Assembly: GCA_003105225.1 (NCBI GenBank) | Contig: PQAK01000165.1 | Span: 497 to 11,693, forward strand | DNA length: 11,197 nucleotides | Reading direction: 5' to 3' | From: Deltaproteobacteria bacterium | Lineage (GTDB): Bacteria; Desulfobacterota; Deferrimicrobia; Deferrimicrobiales; Deferrimicrobiaceae | Part shown: in pieces, positions 1 through 7,054 of the stretch | Numbering within the stretch: the stretch's first letter is position 1 | Layout of the letters: every line of letters starts with the position of its first letter | Program-made: the position numbers and the translations under genes | Notes under the pieces: generated by a model | The model's database searches: none | Told to the model about the DNA's origin: nothing | Seen by the model: only the letters and a program-made list of their open reading frames with translations

Positions 1-207
1 GAGGCGGGATTGAGCTTCCTGGGACTGGGCGTCGCCCCGCCGGCTCCTTCCTGGGGGGCGATGATCAACGAGGGGAGGCATTTCCTCTTCATCGCGCCCC
101 ACATCGCCGCCGTGCCGGGCCTGGCCATCATGGCGACCGTGATGGCCTTCAACTTCATCGGGGACGGCCTGCGCGATGCGATGGACGAGCGGGAACCCGT
201 CCGGTAA
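1..207 (+). CDS. ABC transporter permease, DppC/OppC type (C-terminal end only)
   Basis: This is the last 68 residues of an inner-membrane permease of the dipeptide/oligopeptide/nickel importer family; the rest lies upstream of the window. Frame 1 is open from base 1 and begins EAGLSFLGLGV, followed by a PxPSWG motif. That block is highly characteristic of the DppC/OppC subunits, where it follows the cytoplasmic EAA loop that contacts the ATPase. A final hydrophobic stretch (roughly residues 30-55 of the fragment) is the last membrane helix, and the protein ends with the usual short charged tail containing GDGLRDAMD. The TAA stop is at 205-207. The usual partners (DppB, binding protein, ATPases) would be outside the window on the left. 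The substrate cannot be inferred. The family assignment is secure; the fragment is incomplete only because the window starts inside the gene. Confidence 0.9.
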   Translation, partial: EAGLSFLGLGVAPPAPSWGAMINEGRHFLFIAPHIAAVPGLAIMATVMAFNFIGDGLRDAMDEREPVR

Positions 208-245
208 AGCGACCGCGGAGGGTTCGAGCTCCGGGGCTCGGAGCC

Positions 246-1301
246 TCATGCGGCTTCGCGGTTCAGGAAGTCGACGAGCATGCGAAGACTGCCGAAGCTT
301 TTCCGGTTGAACCGGAAGATCAGCCGCGGCAAGCCGGCAAGCTCGGGTTCGTCCGCCTCTTCCGGGAGAGCGCCCCCCATCCGGAACCCGCCGGATTCGA
401 GAATGCCGCCGAATTCCGCCTGGATGCGCGGCAGAAGCGCATCGGCAAGGGGGAGGCGCAGCCGGAAGACAAGGTCCTTCCCCACGTACCGCATGCTGTG
501 GTACGCGCGGTAGAATCCCAGGATTTCCTCGGCGGCCTGCGCCGCATCGTCCGCGATCCGGAAAAAGGCAAGGTCTTCCCGCGAGATCCACCCTCGCCCC
601 AGGAGGTGCCGCTCGACGAACTCCTTCCACAATCGCCAGTAATCCCCCCCGGGTTCATCGACCAGCACGATCGGAAAGAGCCGGCTCTTCCCGGTCTGCA
701 GGAGCGTCAGGACCTCGAACGATTCGTCGAGCGTCCCGAACCCTCCGGGGAAAAGGGCCACTCCGTCGGACTCCTTGACGAACAGGAGCTTGCGGGTGAA
801 GAAATACTTCACGTGGATCAGCTTGGAGTCCCCCGCGATCACGGGATTGTCCGGCTGCTCGAAGGGAAGCAGGATGTTGATCCCCATCGCCAACTCCTGT
901 CCCGCCCCCACGTGGGCGGCCTCCATGATCCCCTCGCCCCCGCCGGTGATGACGAGCCAGCCGCGCCGCGCCATCTCCCCGCCGAAGGCAACCGCCTGGC
1001 GGTAGCCTGGGGAGTCGGGCCGGCATCGGGCGGAGCCGAAAACGGTCACCTTCCGGAATCCTCGAAGGCCGGCAAAGATCCGGAAGGAATGGCGGAGCTC
1101 CCGCATCGCGCGGGCGAGGATCTTCAAATCCCCGCGGTCCGCCCCATCCTCGGCCAATCCCTCCACCGTCTCCCGGAGCTCGGCGAGCAACTCCTCCGGC
1201 GACACCTTGTACCCCGCGAGTCTTGCCTGCCTTCCCCTCATTTTTCTTGGATGAGCGAAGTCCGGGAACCGGTCCGCGCCCGGAGGAACCTCTTCCCGCA
1301 C
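246..1301 (-). CDS. LOG-family (TIGR00730-like, Rossmann fold) nucleotide hydrolase-like protein with N- and C-terminal extensions
   Basis: A cytoplasmic protein of the LOG/YgdH-PpnN superfamily, often mis-annotated as lysine decarboxylase. Characterised members hydrolyse the N-glycosidic bond of nucleoside monophosphates (cytokinin activation in plants, purine nucleotide cleavage by PpnN). The core (about residues 82-265) shows VTVFGSAR (85-92), a glycine-rich GGGEGIME phosphate-binding motif (120-127), an Arg in FFTRK (167-171) and the family signature PGGFGTLDE (185-193). At 351 residues it is much longer than the ~180-200 residue core, with a helical N-terminal ~80 residues and a C-terminal ~85 residues I do not recognise. 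The start is uncertain: the GTG at 1301 has no visible Shine-Dalgarno, and the ATG at 1241 (residue 21) also lacks one. It is transcribed divergently from the binding-protein gene at 1468 and converges on the permease gene at 1-207. Family call is strong; the precise substrate is unknown. Confidence 0.88.
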   Translation of the reverse strand: MREEVPPGADRFPDFAHPRKMRGRQARLAGYKVSPEELLAELRETVEGLAEDGADRGDLKILARAMRELRHSFRIFAGLRGFRKVTVFGSARCRPDSPGYRQAVAFGGEMARRGWLVITGGGEGIMEAAHVGAGQELAMGINILLPFEQPDNPVIAGDSKLIHVKYFFTRKLLFVKESDGVALFPGGFGTLDESFEVLTLLQTGKSRLFPIVLVDEPGGDYWRLWKEFVERHLLGRGWISREDLAFFRIADDAAQAAEEILGFYRAYHSMRYVGKDLVFRLRLPLADALLPRIQAEFGGILESGGFRMGGALPEEADEPELAGLPRLIFRFNRKSFGSLRMLVDFLNREAA

Positions 1302-1329
1302 GATACCGCGTTTGAATCTCCCGGCAACC

Positions 1330-1360
1330 TTGACACCCCATCTCTCATCTGATCTATTAA
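1330..1360 (+). promoter_or_regulatory. Candidate sigma-70 promoter for the binding-protein gene
   Basis: A perfect -35 hexamer TTGACA lies at 1330-1335. A plausible -10 follows as TCTATT (1353-1358, spacing 17) or TATTAA (1355-1360, spacing 19), each matching four of six consensus positions. It lies in the divergent gap between the LOG gene and the binding-protein gene, pointing at the latter, and would give a leader of roughly 100 bases. This is a sequence match only; no transcription start is known. Confidence 0.4.
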
Positions 1361-1373
1361 TCCGAAGCTGCCG

Positions 1374-1388
1374 ATAATCCGGAATTAT
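1374..1388. promoter_or_regulatory. Short palindrome, possible operator
   Basis: ATAAT-CCGGA-ATTAT is a 5-bp inverted repeat around a 5-base centre, AT-rich in an otherwise GC-rich region. It lies just downstream of the candidate promoter and upstream of the binding-protein gene. The position suits a repressor or activator site for the transporter unit, but a palindrome this short can arise by chance. Confidence 0.25.
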
Positions 1389-1467
1389 TGAATGCCTCGG
1401 AGTCGTTGCTTGGTATTTCCCGTTGCGGTGACGGCCACTAACCTCGATCCAAAGGAAGGGGGACGTT

Positions 1468-2895
1468 ATGGGCAGGGCAAAACGTCGACTTATTTCCAGG
1501 CGTGATTTCCTGAAAGCAGCCGGCTTGGGTGCGGCCGCGGCCGGGTTGGGCCCCGCGATCGTGCTGCCGGGACGCAGCTACGCCCAGGCCAAGGAGCTGA
1601 AGATCCTGGTCTGGTCGCACTTCGTCCCCCGGTTCGACAAGGAATGGTTCGACACCTTCACGAAAAACTGGGGAAAGGCAAACGGGGTCAACGTGACCGT
1701 GGACCACATCGGCCTCGCCGAGATCCCCTCGCGCACCGCGGCGGAGATCTCCGCGGGACAGGGGCACGACCTGATCGAGTGGATCGCCCCGCCGTCCCAG
1801 TTCGAGCCGAGCGTCCTCGACCTGGGCGATGTCGTCAAGGAGGCGGAGAGACGCTTCGGCAAGCAGCACCCCCTGTGCCGCAGGAGCTCCTACAACCCGA
1901 ACACGAAGAAGTTCTACAGCTTCTGCCCCGGCTGGACGATCGACCCCGGCTGCTACCGGAAGAGCCTGTGGGAGAAGGCCGGCAAGGGTACCGGCCCGGT
2001 GACCTGGGAGGACCTGGTCACCTACGGCGGGAAGATCAAGAGGGAACAGGGGATCCAGCTCGGCATCGGCCTGTCGCAGGAGCTCGACTCCAACATGGCC
2101 GGCCGGGCGCTCCTCTGGTCCTACGACAGCGGCATCCAGGACGAAAACGAAAACGTCGCCCTCAACAACCCGAAGACCGTCGAGGCGGTCCGGTACATGG
2201 CCCGGCTGTACAAGGAGGCGATGGTCCCCGAGGTGTTCGCCTGGACGGCCGTCTCCAACAACCAGGCGCTCATCGCGGGCCGGGCCTCCTACATCCTCAA
2301 CTCCATCTCGGCGTACCGCTCCGCGCAGAAGGAAGTCCCCGAGATCGCCAAGGACATCTACTTCACCCCCGCGCTCAAGGGCCCCCGCGGATCGGGCTGG
2401 GTCAGCGAGCACGTCATCTACAACTACCTCGTCCCCAAATACTCCAAAAACGCCGATACGGCGAAGAAGTTCCTGCTCGCCCTCGTGGAGAACTACGACC
2501 AGGCGATGTACGCCAGCGAGCTCTACAACTCGCCCGCCTTCTTCGACGCCCCCATCCCGTCCGGCAACCGGGGATACGCCCCCGTCAAGGGAGCGAAGAA
2601 GCTGCGGGACCTCCACAACGCCTGGTTCGAGAACGACCCCTTCGCGATTCCGGGCGAGGCCAAGGGAAAGCTCTCGGTCCTCAAGGACGCCGAGAAGTGG
2701 AGCACGGTCGTCGGGCATCCCGGTCCGGCCAGCCCGGCGGTCGGCGAAGTATTCGCCACGTTCATCATCCCCAACATGTATGCCGGCGGGGCGCGGGGAA
2801 CGAAGGCGGAGGAAGCGGTGGCGCAGGCTGAGAAGCAGGTGAAGGCGATTTACGCCAAGTGGCGCGAGAAGGGGTTGGTCGGCGGCAAACGGTAA
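1468..2895 (+). CDS. Tat-exported extracellular substrate-binding protein of a carbohydrate ABC importer (family 1)
   Basis: The periplasmic solute receptor of the importer encoded just downstream; it captures the substrate and delivers it to the membrane permeases. The N-terminus carries a twin-arginine motif SRRDFLK (residues 10-16), then an Ala/Gly-rich hydrophobic stretch and an AQA cleavage site near 39-41, so export of the folded protein through Tat is expected. The mature part starts with KILVWSHFVP, the usual first beta strand of family 1 (MalE/UgpB-like) receptors, and is about 435 residues, a normal length. The ATG at 1468 is preceded by a strong purine-rich Shine-Dalgarno (AGGAAGGGGG). 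It is separated from the ATPase gene by a hairpin terminator, which would let the receptor be made in excess over the membrane parts. The substrate cannot be read from sequence; the downstream NagZ homologue hints at amino-sugar-containing saccharides. Confidence 0.92.
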   Translation: MGRAKRRLISRRDFLKAAGLGAAAAGLGPAIVLPGRSYAQAKELKILVWSHFVPRFDKEWFDTFTKNWGKANGVNVTVDHIGLAEIPSRTAAEISAGQGHDLIEWIAPPSQFEPSVLDLGDVVKEAERRFGKQHPLCRRSSYNPNTKKFYSFCPGWTIDPGCYRKSLWEKAGKGTGPVTWEDLVTYGGKIKREQGIQLGIGLSQELDSNMAGRALLWSYDSGIQDENENVALNNPKTVEAVRYMARLYKEAMVPEVFAWTAVSNNQALIAGRASYILNSISAYRSAQKEVPEIAKDIYFTPALKGPRGSGWVSEHVIYNYLVPKYSKNADTAKKFLLALVENYDQAMYASELYNSPAFFDAPIPSGNRGYAPVKGAKKLRDLHNAWFENDPFAIPGEAKGKLSVLKDAEKWSTVVGHPGPASPAVGEVFATFIIPNMYAGGARGTKAEEAVAQAEKQVKAIYAKWREKGLVGGKR

Positions 2896-2942
2896 AGACG
2901 AAGGCGTGGCCCTCCCGGGGGCGATCCGATCCACGCAGGCAG

Positions 2943-2978
2943 CCGGCCTTGAGGGCCCCCTCAAGGCCGGATCCTTTT
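2943..2978 (+). terminator. Strong intrinsic terminator between binding-protein and ATPase genes
   Basis: A perfect 12-bp GC-rich stem (CCGGCCTTGAGG at 2943-2954 with its complement at 2959-2970) closes a four-base loop and is followed by ATCCTTTT. It begins about 48 bases after the binding-protein stop codon and precedes the ATPase gene by about 90 bases. Hairpins here commonly terminate most transcripts after the receptor gene, with partial read-through into the membrane-component genes. Confidence 0.8.
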
Positions 2979-3070
2979 CCGCAATTCCCGCACGGACCGC
3001 GCGAAGAATTGAAACGCCATTCTGTGTTATAAGGCTGGAGTAGCGGAACGACACGGAGGACTTCGCAACC

Positions 3071-4099
3071 ATGGCGGTAGTGGAAGCTCGCGGCATTTCC
3101 AGGCATTTCGGCGAGGTCAGGGCCGTCGACGGAGTCAACCTCGCCACGGCCGAGGGGGAATTCCTGGTGCTCCTGGGACCTTCCGGCTGCGGCAAGACCA
3201 CGCTTCTCCGGATGATCGCCGGGATCGAAGAGCCTACGCACGGCGACATCCTGATCGACGGGCACGTCGTGACCCACCTGCCGCCGAGGGTCCGGAACAT
3301 CGCGATGGTGTTCCAGAGCTACGCGCTCTACCCTCACATGACCGTTTACAAGAATATCGCCTTTCCGCTCCGGACCCGCGGGATGGACAAGGCGGACATC
3401 CCCCGGAAAGTGGAGTGGGCGGCCTCCATGTTCGGGATCGAGAAGCTCAAGCACCGCAAGCCCCGCGAGCTCTCGGGCGGAGAGCGCCAGCGGGTGGCCC
3501 TCGCCAGGGCGGTCGTGCGGGAACCGAGCGTGTTCCTCCTCGACGAGCCCCTGTCCAACCTGGACGCCAAGCTGCGCGCTTCCGCGCGCGAAGAGCTCCG
3601 GCAATTCCAGAAGCGGATGGGGTTCACGACGATCTATGTCACCCACGACCAGGTCGAGGCGATGGGGCTTGGGGACAGGATCGTGGTGATGCACCAGGGG
3701 AGGATCCGCCAGGTCGGTCTCCCGAAAGAGATCTACGATTCTCCGGCGGACACCTTCGTCGCCACGTTCCTGGGCTCTCCGCCGATGAACCTGATCGAGC
3801 ACGACGGAATCGTGGTCGGCTTCCGCCCCGAGAACTTCCTCCCCGCCGACCGGATGAACGGCGACGAGTCCGTCGCCTATCCCTTCGAAATCACTTACAT
3901 GGAGGACCTGGGGGCGGAGAAGCTCATCTACGGCAACATCCGGGAGCGGACGCATACCGGCCACGTCGTCTCCCGGCTGCCGGGAAACGTGGAGGCTCCC
4001 ATCGAACAGGGGCGCACCTACCCATTCGCCGCACTGCGCCGGGACCTGCGCTTTTTCGACATCAAAACCGGACTTCGCACGGAGGGGAGTCTGCCTTGA
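3071..4099 (+). CDS. Carbohydrate ABC importer ATPase, MalK/UgpC type
   Basis: The cytoplasmic nucleotide-binding subunit that powers the importer; it works as a dimer against the EAA loops of the two permeases that follow. All motifs are intact: Walker A GPSGCGKT (36-43), Q-loop Gln82 in VFQSYALYPHMTV, ABC signature LSGGE (134-138), Walker B VFLLDE (154-159), D-loop SNLD, and switch His192 in VTHDQ. The order and the phrase ALYPHMTV are typical of the MalK/UgpC/MsmK class. The C-terminal ~110 residues, with GFRPENF, correspond to the TOBE-type regulatory domain. At 342 residues it is slightly shorter than typical MalK (~360-370), the saving being in the C-terminal domain. GGAGG lies about 10 bases before the ATG. 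Its TGA overlaps the TTG start of the next gene, so the two are probably translationally coupled. Confidence 0.95.
   Translation: MAVVEARGISRHFGEVRAVDGVNLATAEGEFLVLLGPSGCGKTTLLRMIAGIEEPTHGDILIDGHVVTHLPPRVRNIAMVFQSYALYPHMTVYKNIAFPLRTRGMDKADIPRKVEWAASMFGIEKLKHRKPRELSGGERQRVALARAVVREPSVFLLDEPLSNLDAKLRASAREELRQFQKRMGFTTIYVTHDQVEAMGLGDRIVVMHQGRIRQVGLPKEIYDSPADTFVATFLGSPPMNLIEHDGIVVGFRPENFLPADRMNGDESVAYPFEITYMEDLGAEKLIYGNIRERTHTGHVVSRLPGNVEAPIEQGRTYPFAALRRDLRFFDIKTGLRTEGSLP
4081..4089 (+). promoter_or_regulatory. Ribosome binding site deciding the TTG start of the first permease
   Basis: GGAGGGGAG lies six bases before TTG at 4096-4098, inside the last codons of the ATPase gene. The next ATG in this frame (at 4186) falls at the start of the first membrane helix and would remove the cytoplasmic N-terminus. 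The placement therefore favours TTG, giving a TTGA overlap with the ATPase stop. Confidence 0.75.
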
Positions 4100-5055
4100 A
4101 CCGGGGGTACGAGGGGACGGTTGCGGCGCCGTACGAATCGACAAGCGCCGGCATCAAGGACCGCCAGGGGACTCTCGCCCGCCTGATGATCGCCCCGGCG
4201 ATCGCGTACATCGTGGCGCTGATCGGGATCCCCTTCGTCATGGCCATCCTGTACAGCCTCAGCGACGTGACGACCGGGGACCCGAGCGTCGATCTTGTCG
4301 GCCTGCGCAACTACCGGGAGGTTTTCAACGATCCCGTCTTCCGGCTCTCCCTGAAGAACACCTGCCTGTTCGCCCTGGTCTCCCAAACGCTCGTGATCGT
4401 GCTGTCGAGGATTCTCGCCACGCTCCTGATGAAGGAATTCCGGGGGAAATGGCTGGCGCGGTTCCTCGTCATGCTCCCCTGGACCGCCCCGATCGCCCTC
4501 GGAACGATCGGCTGGCTCTGGATGCTCGATTCGATCTTCAGTCCCATCGACTGGCTCTTCCGCCGGGCCGGCCTCCTGGGCGCGCCGGGCGACCTCCTGG
4601 GCCCCATGACGAACCTGTACTGGCTCGGCGAGCCCGTCCTTGCGATGGCCTCGGTGATCTTCGTCCACGTATGGCGGCTGCTGCCGCTGGCGACGGTGAT
4701 CCAACTCGCCGGCTTGAGCTCGATTTCCAAGGAGATCCTCGAGGCGGCAGAGGTCGACGGGGCCGCGGGATGGCGCAAGACGCTCGAGATCACGATCCCG
4801 CTGACCCTCCCGATCATCGGGATCGCCTTCCTGTTCGGGCTCGTCTTCACGTTCACCGACATGACGGTCGTATACGTCCTGACGCGGGGGGGGCCGGTGC
4901 ACAGCACCCAGGTGCTCTCGACCTGGACCTTCTTCAAGGGGATCGAGGGCGGCGACCTCGCCCAGGGCGCGGCCATCTCCCTGTTCCTGTTCCCCGTCCT
5001 TGCCGGCGTCGCGGCGCTCCTGCTGCGGATGGCCCGGCGGGCCGAGGTCACCTGA
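4096..5055 (+). CDS. Carbohydrate ABC importer permease, MalF/UgpA type
   Basis: First of two inner-membrane permeases that form the sugar channel. With the TTG start it is 319 residues, usual for UgpA-type proteins. After a ~30-residue cytoplasmic N-terminus come about six hydrophobic segments. The first is LMIAPAIAYIVALIGIPF, followed by a periplasmic part with LRNYREVFNDPVF, a common UgpA-family pattern. The EAA motif that docks on the ATPase is clear at about residues 213-240: EILEAAEVDGA, then a W and IPLTLP. A long periplasmic insertion typical of MalF itself is absent, so it resembles UgpA/LacF-like permeases more closely. It overlaps the ATPase gene by four bases and ends nine bases before the second permease, so one operon is nearly certain. 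Confidence 0.93.
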   Translation: MNRGYEGTVAAPYESTSAGIKDRQGTLARLMIAPAIAYIVALIGIPFVMAILYSLSDVTTGDPSVDLVGLRNYREVFNDPVFRLSLKNTCLFALVSQTLVIVLSRILATLLMKEFRGKWLARFLVMLPWTAPIALGTIGWLWMLDSIFSPIDWLFRRAGLLGAPGDLLGPMTNLYWLGEPVLAMASVIFVHVWRLLPLATVIQLAGLSSISKEILEAAEVDGAAGWRKTLEITIPLTLPIIGIAFLFGLVFTFTDMTVVYVLTRGGPVHSTQVLSTWTFFKGIEGGDLAQGAAISLFLFPVLAGVAALLLRMARRAEVT

Positions 5056-5064
5056 GGTGACGCC

Positions 5065-5907
5065 ATGAGCCGGATCCGGAAACTGGTATCCCGGGGCGGC
5101 ACGTACGCCCTGGTCACCGTCTTCGCCTCCTTCGCGGCGTTCCCGTTCTACTGGATGGTCATCGCGACGTTCAAGCGGGACCACGACCTGTTCAACCCGG
5201 TGAACAACCCGTTCCTGTTCAACGAGCCCCCCACCCTGGACCACCTGAGGCTCCTGCTGTTCGACACGCACTACGTGACGTACCTCCTGAACACCTTCCT
5301 CGTCGGAATCGCCGTGGTGGCGATCACCCTGCTTACGGCCGTCCCCGCCGCGTACAGCCTGGCGCGCTGGGCCAGGGGCTGGGGGGAGACCCTGGGGATC
5401 GGGATCTTCCTCACCTATCTCGTCCCGCCCACGATCCTGTTCATCCCCCTTTCCCGGTTCGCCGCCTCCCTCGGGCTCCAGGAGTCGCTCTGGTCGCTGA
5501 TCCTCGTCTACCCGACCTTCACGATCCCCTTCTGCACCTGGCTCCTCATGGGGTTCTTCAAGACGATCCCGAAGGACATCGAGGAGCAGGCCATGATCGA
5601 CGGGCTCTCGCGGCTCGGAGCGATGGCGAAGGTCGTGCTCCCGCTCGCGATCTCCGGGATCCTGACGGTCGTCGTGTTCGCCTTCACCCTCTCCATGCAC
5701 GAGTTCATCTACGCCCTGACCTTCATCTCCGTGTCGGCGAAGAAGACCGTCTCCATCGGCGTGCCGACGGAGCTCGTCCGGGGGGACGTCTTCCAGTGGG
5801 GACCGCTGATGGCCGGGGCGCTCATCGCGAGCATCCCCGTTTCCGTCGTCTACACCTTCTTCCTCGACCGGTTCATCGCGGGATTCACCATGGGAGCCGT
5901 GAAGTAG
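5065..5907 (+). CDS. Carbohydrate ABC importer permease, MalG/UgpE type
   Basis: The second inner-membrane permease, pairing with the product of the preceding gene. It is 280 residues, the standard length for the MalG/UgpE class. It opens with a short positively charged N-terminus and a first helix (about 12-34) ending in FPFYWMVIATFK, a common sequence in this class. The EAA motif is at about residues 173-196, seen as EEQAMIDGLSRLGAM followed by VLPLAI. The protein ends in FFLDRFIAGFTMGAVK, the usual C-terminal signature. The ATG at 5065 is preceded by GAGGTGA seven bases upstream or closer, overlapping the stop of the previous gene. The stop codon is one base from the GTG start of the NagZ-like gene, tying the hydrolase to the importer. 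Confidence 0.94.
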   Translation: MSRIRKLVSRGGTYALVTVFASFAAFPFYWMVIATFKRDHDLFNPVNNPFLFNEPPTLDHLRLLLFDTHYVTYLLNTFLVGIAVVAITLLTAVPAAYSLARWARGWGETLGIGIFLTYLVPPTILFIPLSRFAASLGLQESLWSLILVYPTFTIPFCTWLLMGFFKTIPKDIEEQAMIDGLSRLGAMAKVVLPLAISGILTVVVFAFTLSMHEFIYALTFISVSAKKTVSIGVPTELVRGDVFQWGPLMAGALIASIPVSVVYTFFLDRFIAGFTMGAVK

Positions 5908-5908
5908 G

Positions 5909-7054
5909 GTGACCCGGCTGCGCGTCCGATATCCCGCGCCCCCGTTCCTGATGGTGGGGTTCGAGGGGAAGTCGGTGACTCCCGCGCTGTCCGCCTGGCT
6001 GCGCGACGGCACGGCGTCCGGCGTCATCCTCTTCACCCGCAACCTGGAAGACCCCCGGCAGGTCAAGGAACTGTGCCGCGAGATCCGCGCGGCGGCCGGG
6101 AGAGGACGCCCGGCGCCGTTGATCGCCATCGACCAGGAGGGGGGCAGGGTCACGAGGCTCAAGGACCCGGCGTTCACGCAGTTCCCCCCGGCGCGGAGCT
6201 ATTCCATCCTCGGCGGCCGCGCCGAAGAGGCGGCGGCGGCGGCGGGCGCCGCCCTTGCCGGGGAACTGTCGGCGGTCGGCATCGACATCAACTTCGCGCC
6301 CGTGCTCGACGTAGACAGCAATCCCGTCAACCCGGTGATCGGGGACCGGTCGCTCTCCGGGGATCCGGAGGAGGTCGCGCGCATCGGGATCGCCTTCGTG
6401 CGGGGCACGCTTTCCCGCAACGTCCTTCCCGTCGGGAAGCATTTCCCCGGCCACGGCCACACGGAAACGGATTCCCACAAGGTCCTGCCCGTCGTGCGCA
6501 GCCCCCGGCGGACGCTTCACGCCCGCGACATCCACCCTTTCGAACGGGCGATCCGCGCGGGGATCCCCGCCCTCATGACCGCGCACGTCGTCTACCCGGC
6601 CCTGGACCCGGACTACCCGGCGACGCTGTCCCGGAAGATCCTGACCGGGCTCCTTCGCGGCAGGCTCCGGTTCCGCGGCGCGGTTTTCTCGGACGCGCTG
6701 GAGATGAAAGCGATCTCCCTCCATTACGGAGTCGGCGATGCGGCCGTCCTCGCTTTTCGGGCGGGCTGCGACGCGGTGATCGTCAGCCGGGGGGAGACGG
6801 AGCAGGCGGAAGCGGCGGAAGCGCTGGCCCGATGGGCGGGAAGGGCAGGAAGTAGTCGGGAAGCGGCGAGTAGGTCCCGTCGAAGGATGGACCGGATCCG
6901 CCGGGTGCTGTCCCACCCGGCCGGCCGGCGGACGTCTCTCCGGTCGGTGGGGAAGAAGGGACATCGAGCGCTGGCGCAGCTTCTCCTGGAACGATGGGAA
7001 AATAGCGGGCGAACATCTTCGGACGATAAATCATGTAGTATTGGAGAACGTTGA
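5909..7054 (+). CDS. nagZ: Beta-N-acetylhexosaminidase, glycoside hydrolase family 3 (NagZ-like)
   Basis: A predicted cytoplasmic GH3 enzyme that removes terminal beta-linked N-acetylglucosamine, classically from GlcNAc-anhydroMurNAc peptides in peptidoglycan recycling; relatives also cut chitin oligomers. It is 381 residues with no signal peptide. Visible motifs are GVILFTRN (38-45), IDQEGGRVTR (74-83), the NagZ loop KHFPGHG (177-183) with the Asp/His pair D188 and H190 in TDSH, and the nucleophile D262 in FSDALEM. Conservation seems to run to MDRIRRVL (about 327-334). The last ~45 residues look like unselected read-through and lie antisense to the transglycosylase ORF. The start is GTG, one base after the permease stop, with only a weak GGGAG upstream, so coupling to the permease is likely. 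Placement at the end of a sugar-importer operon suggests the imported ligand contains GlcNAc; that is inference. Confidence 0.9.
   Translation: MTRLRVRYPAPPFLMVGFEGKSVTPALSAWLRDGTASGVILFTRNLEDPRQVKELCREIRAAAGRGRPAPLIAIDQEGGRVTRLKDPAFTQFPPARSYSILGGRAEEAAAAAGAALAGELSAVGIDINFAPVLDVDSNPVNPVIGDRSLSGDPEEVARIGIAFVRGTLSRNVLPVGKHFPGHGHTETDSHKVLPVVRSPRRTLHARDIHPFERAIRAGIPALMTAHVVYPALDPDYPATLSRKILTGLLRGRLRFRGAVFSDALEMKAISLHYGVGDAAVLAFRAGCDAVIVSRGETEQAEAAEALARWAGRAGSSREAASRSRRRMDRIRRVLSHPAGRRTSLRSVGKKGHRALAQLLLERWENSGRTSSDDKSCSIGER

Noticed and set aside
225..240. CGAGC/GCTCG hairpin between the convergent permease and LOG genes as a two-way terminator
   Set aside because: The stem is only five pairs and no T-run follows on either strand.
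498..1352. Plus-strand 284-residue ORF opposite the LOG gene
   Set aside because: No motif or Shine-Dalgarno; the minus strand has PGGFGTLDE and GGGEGIME in the same stretch.
3009..3033. TTGAAA and TATAAG as a promoter for the ATPase gene
   Set aside because: The two hexamers are only 13 bases apart, too close for a normal sigma-70 promoter, although the -10-like part alone is good.
1438..3300. 620-residue minus-strand ORF over the binding-protein gene, and a similar one at 2765-4144
   Set aside because: Both lie opposite genes with complete family motifs and show no recognisable domain; they persist only because stop codons are rare in this composition.
4018..6177. 719-residue ORF on the minus strand opposite the permeases
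   Set aside because: Its composition (Arg, Gly, Asp, Glu and Pro strings, no motifs) is typical of an antisense frame in GC-rich DNA, and the plus strand carries well-marked permease genes over the same bases.
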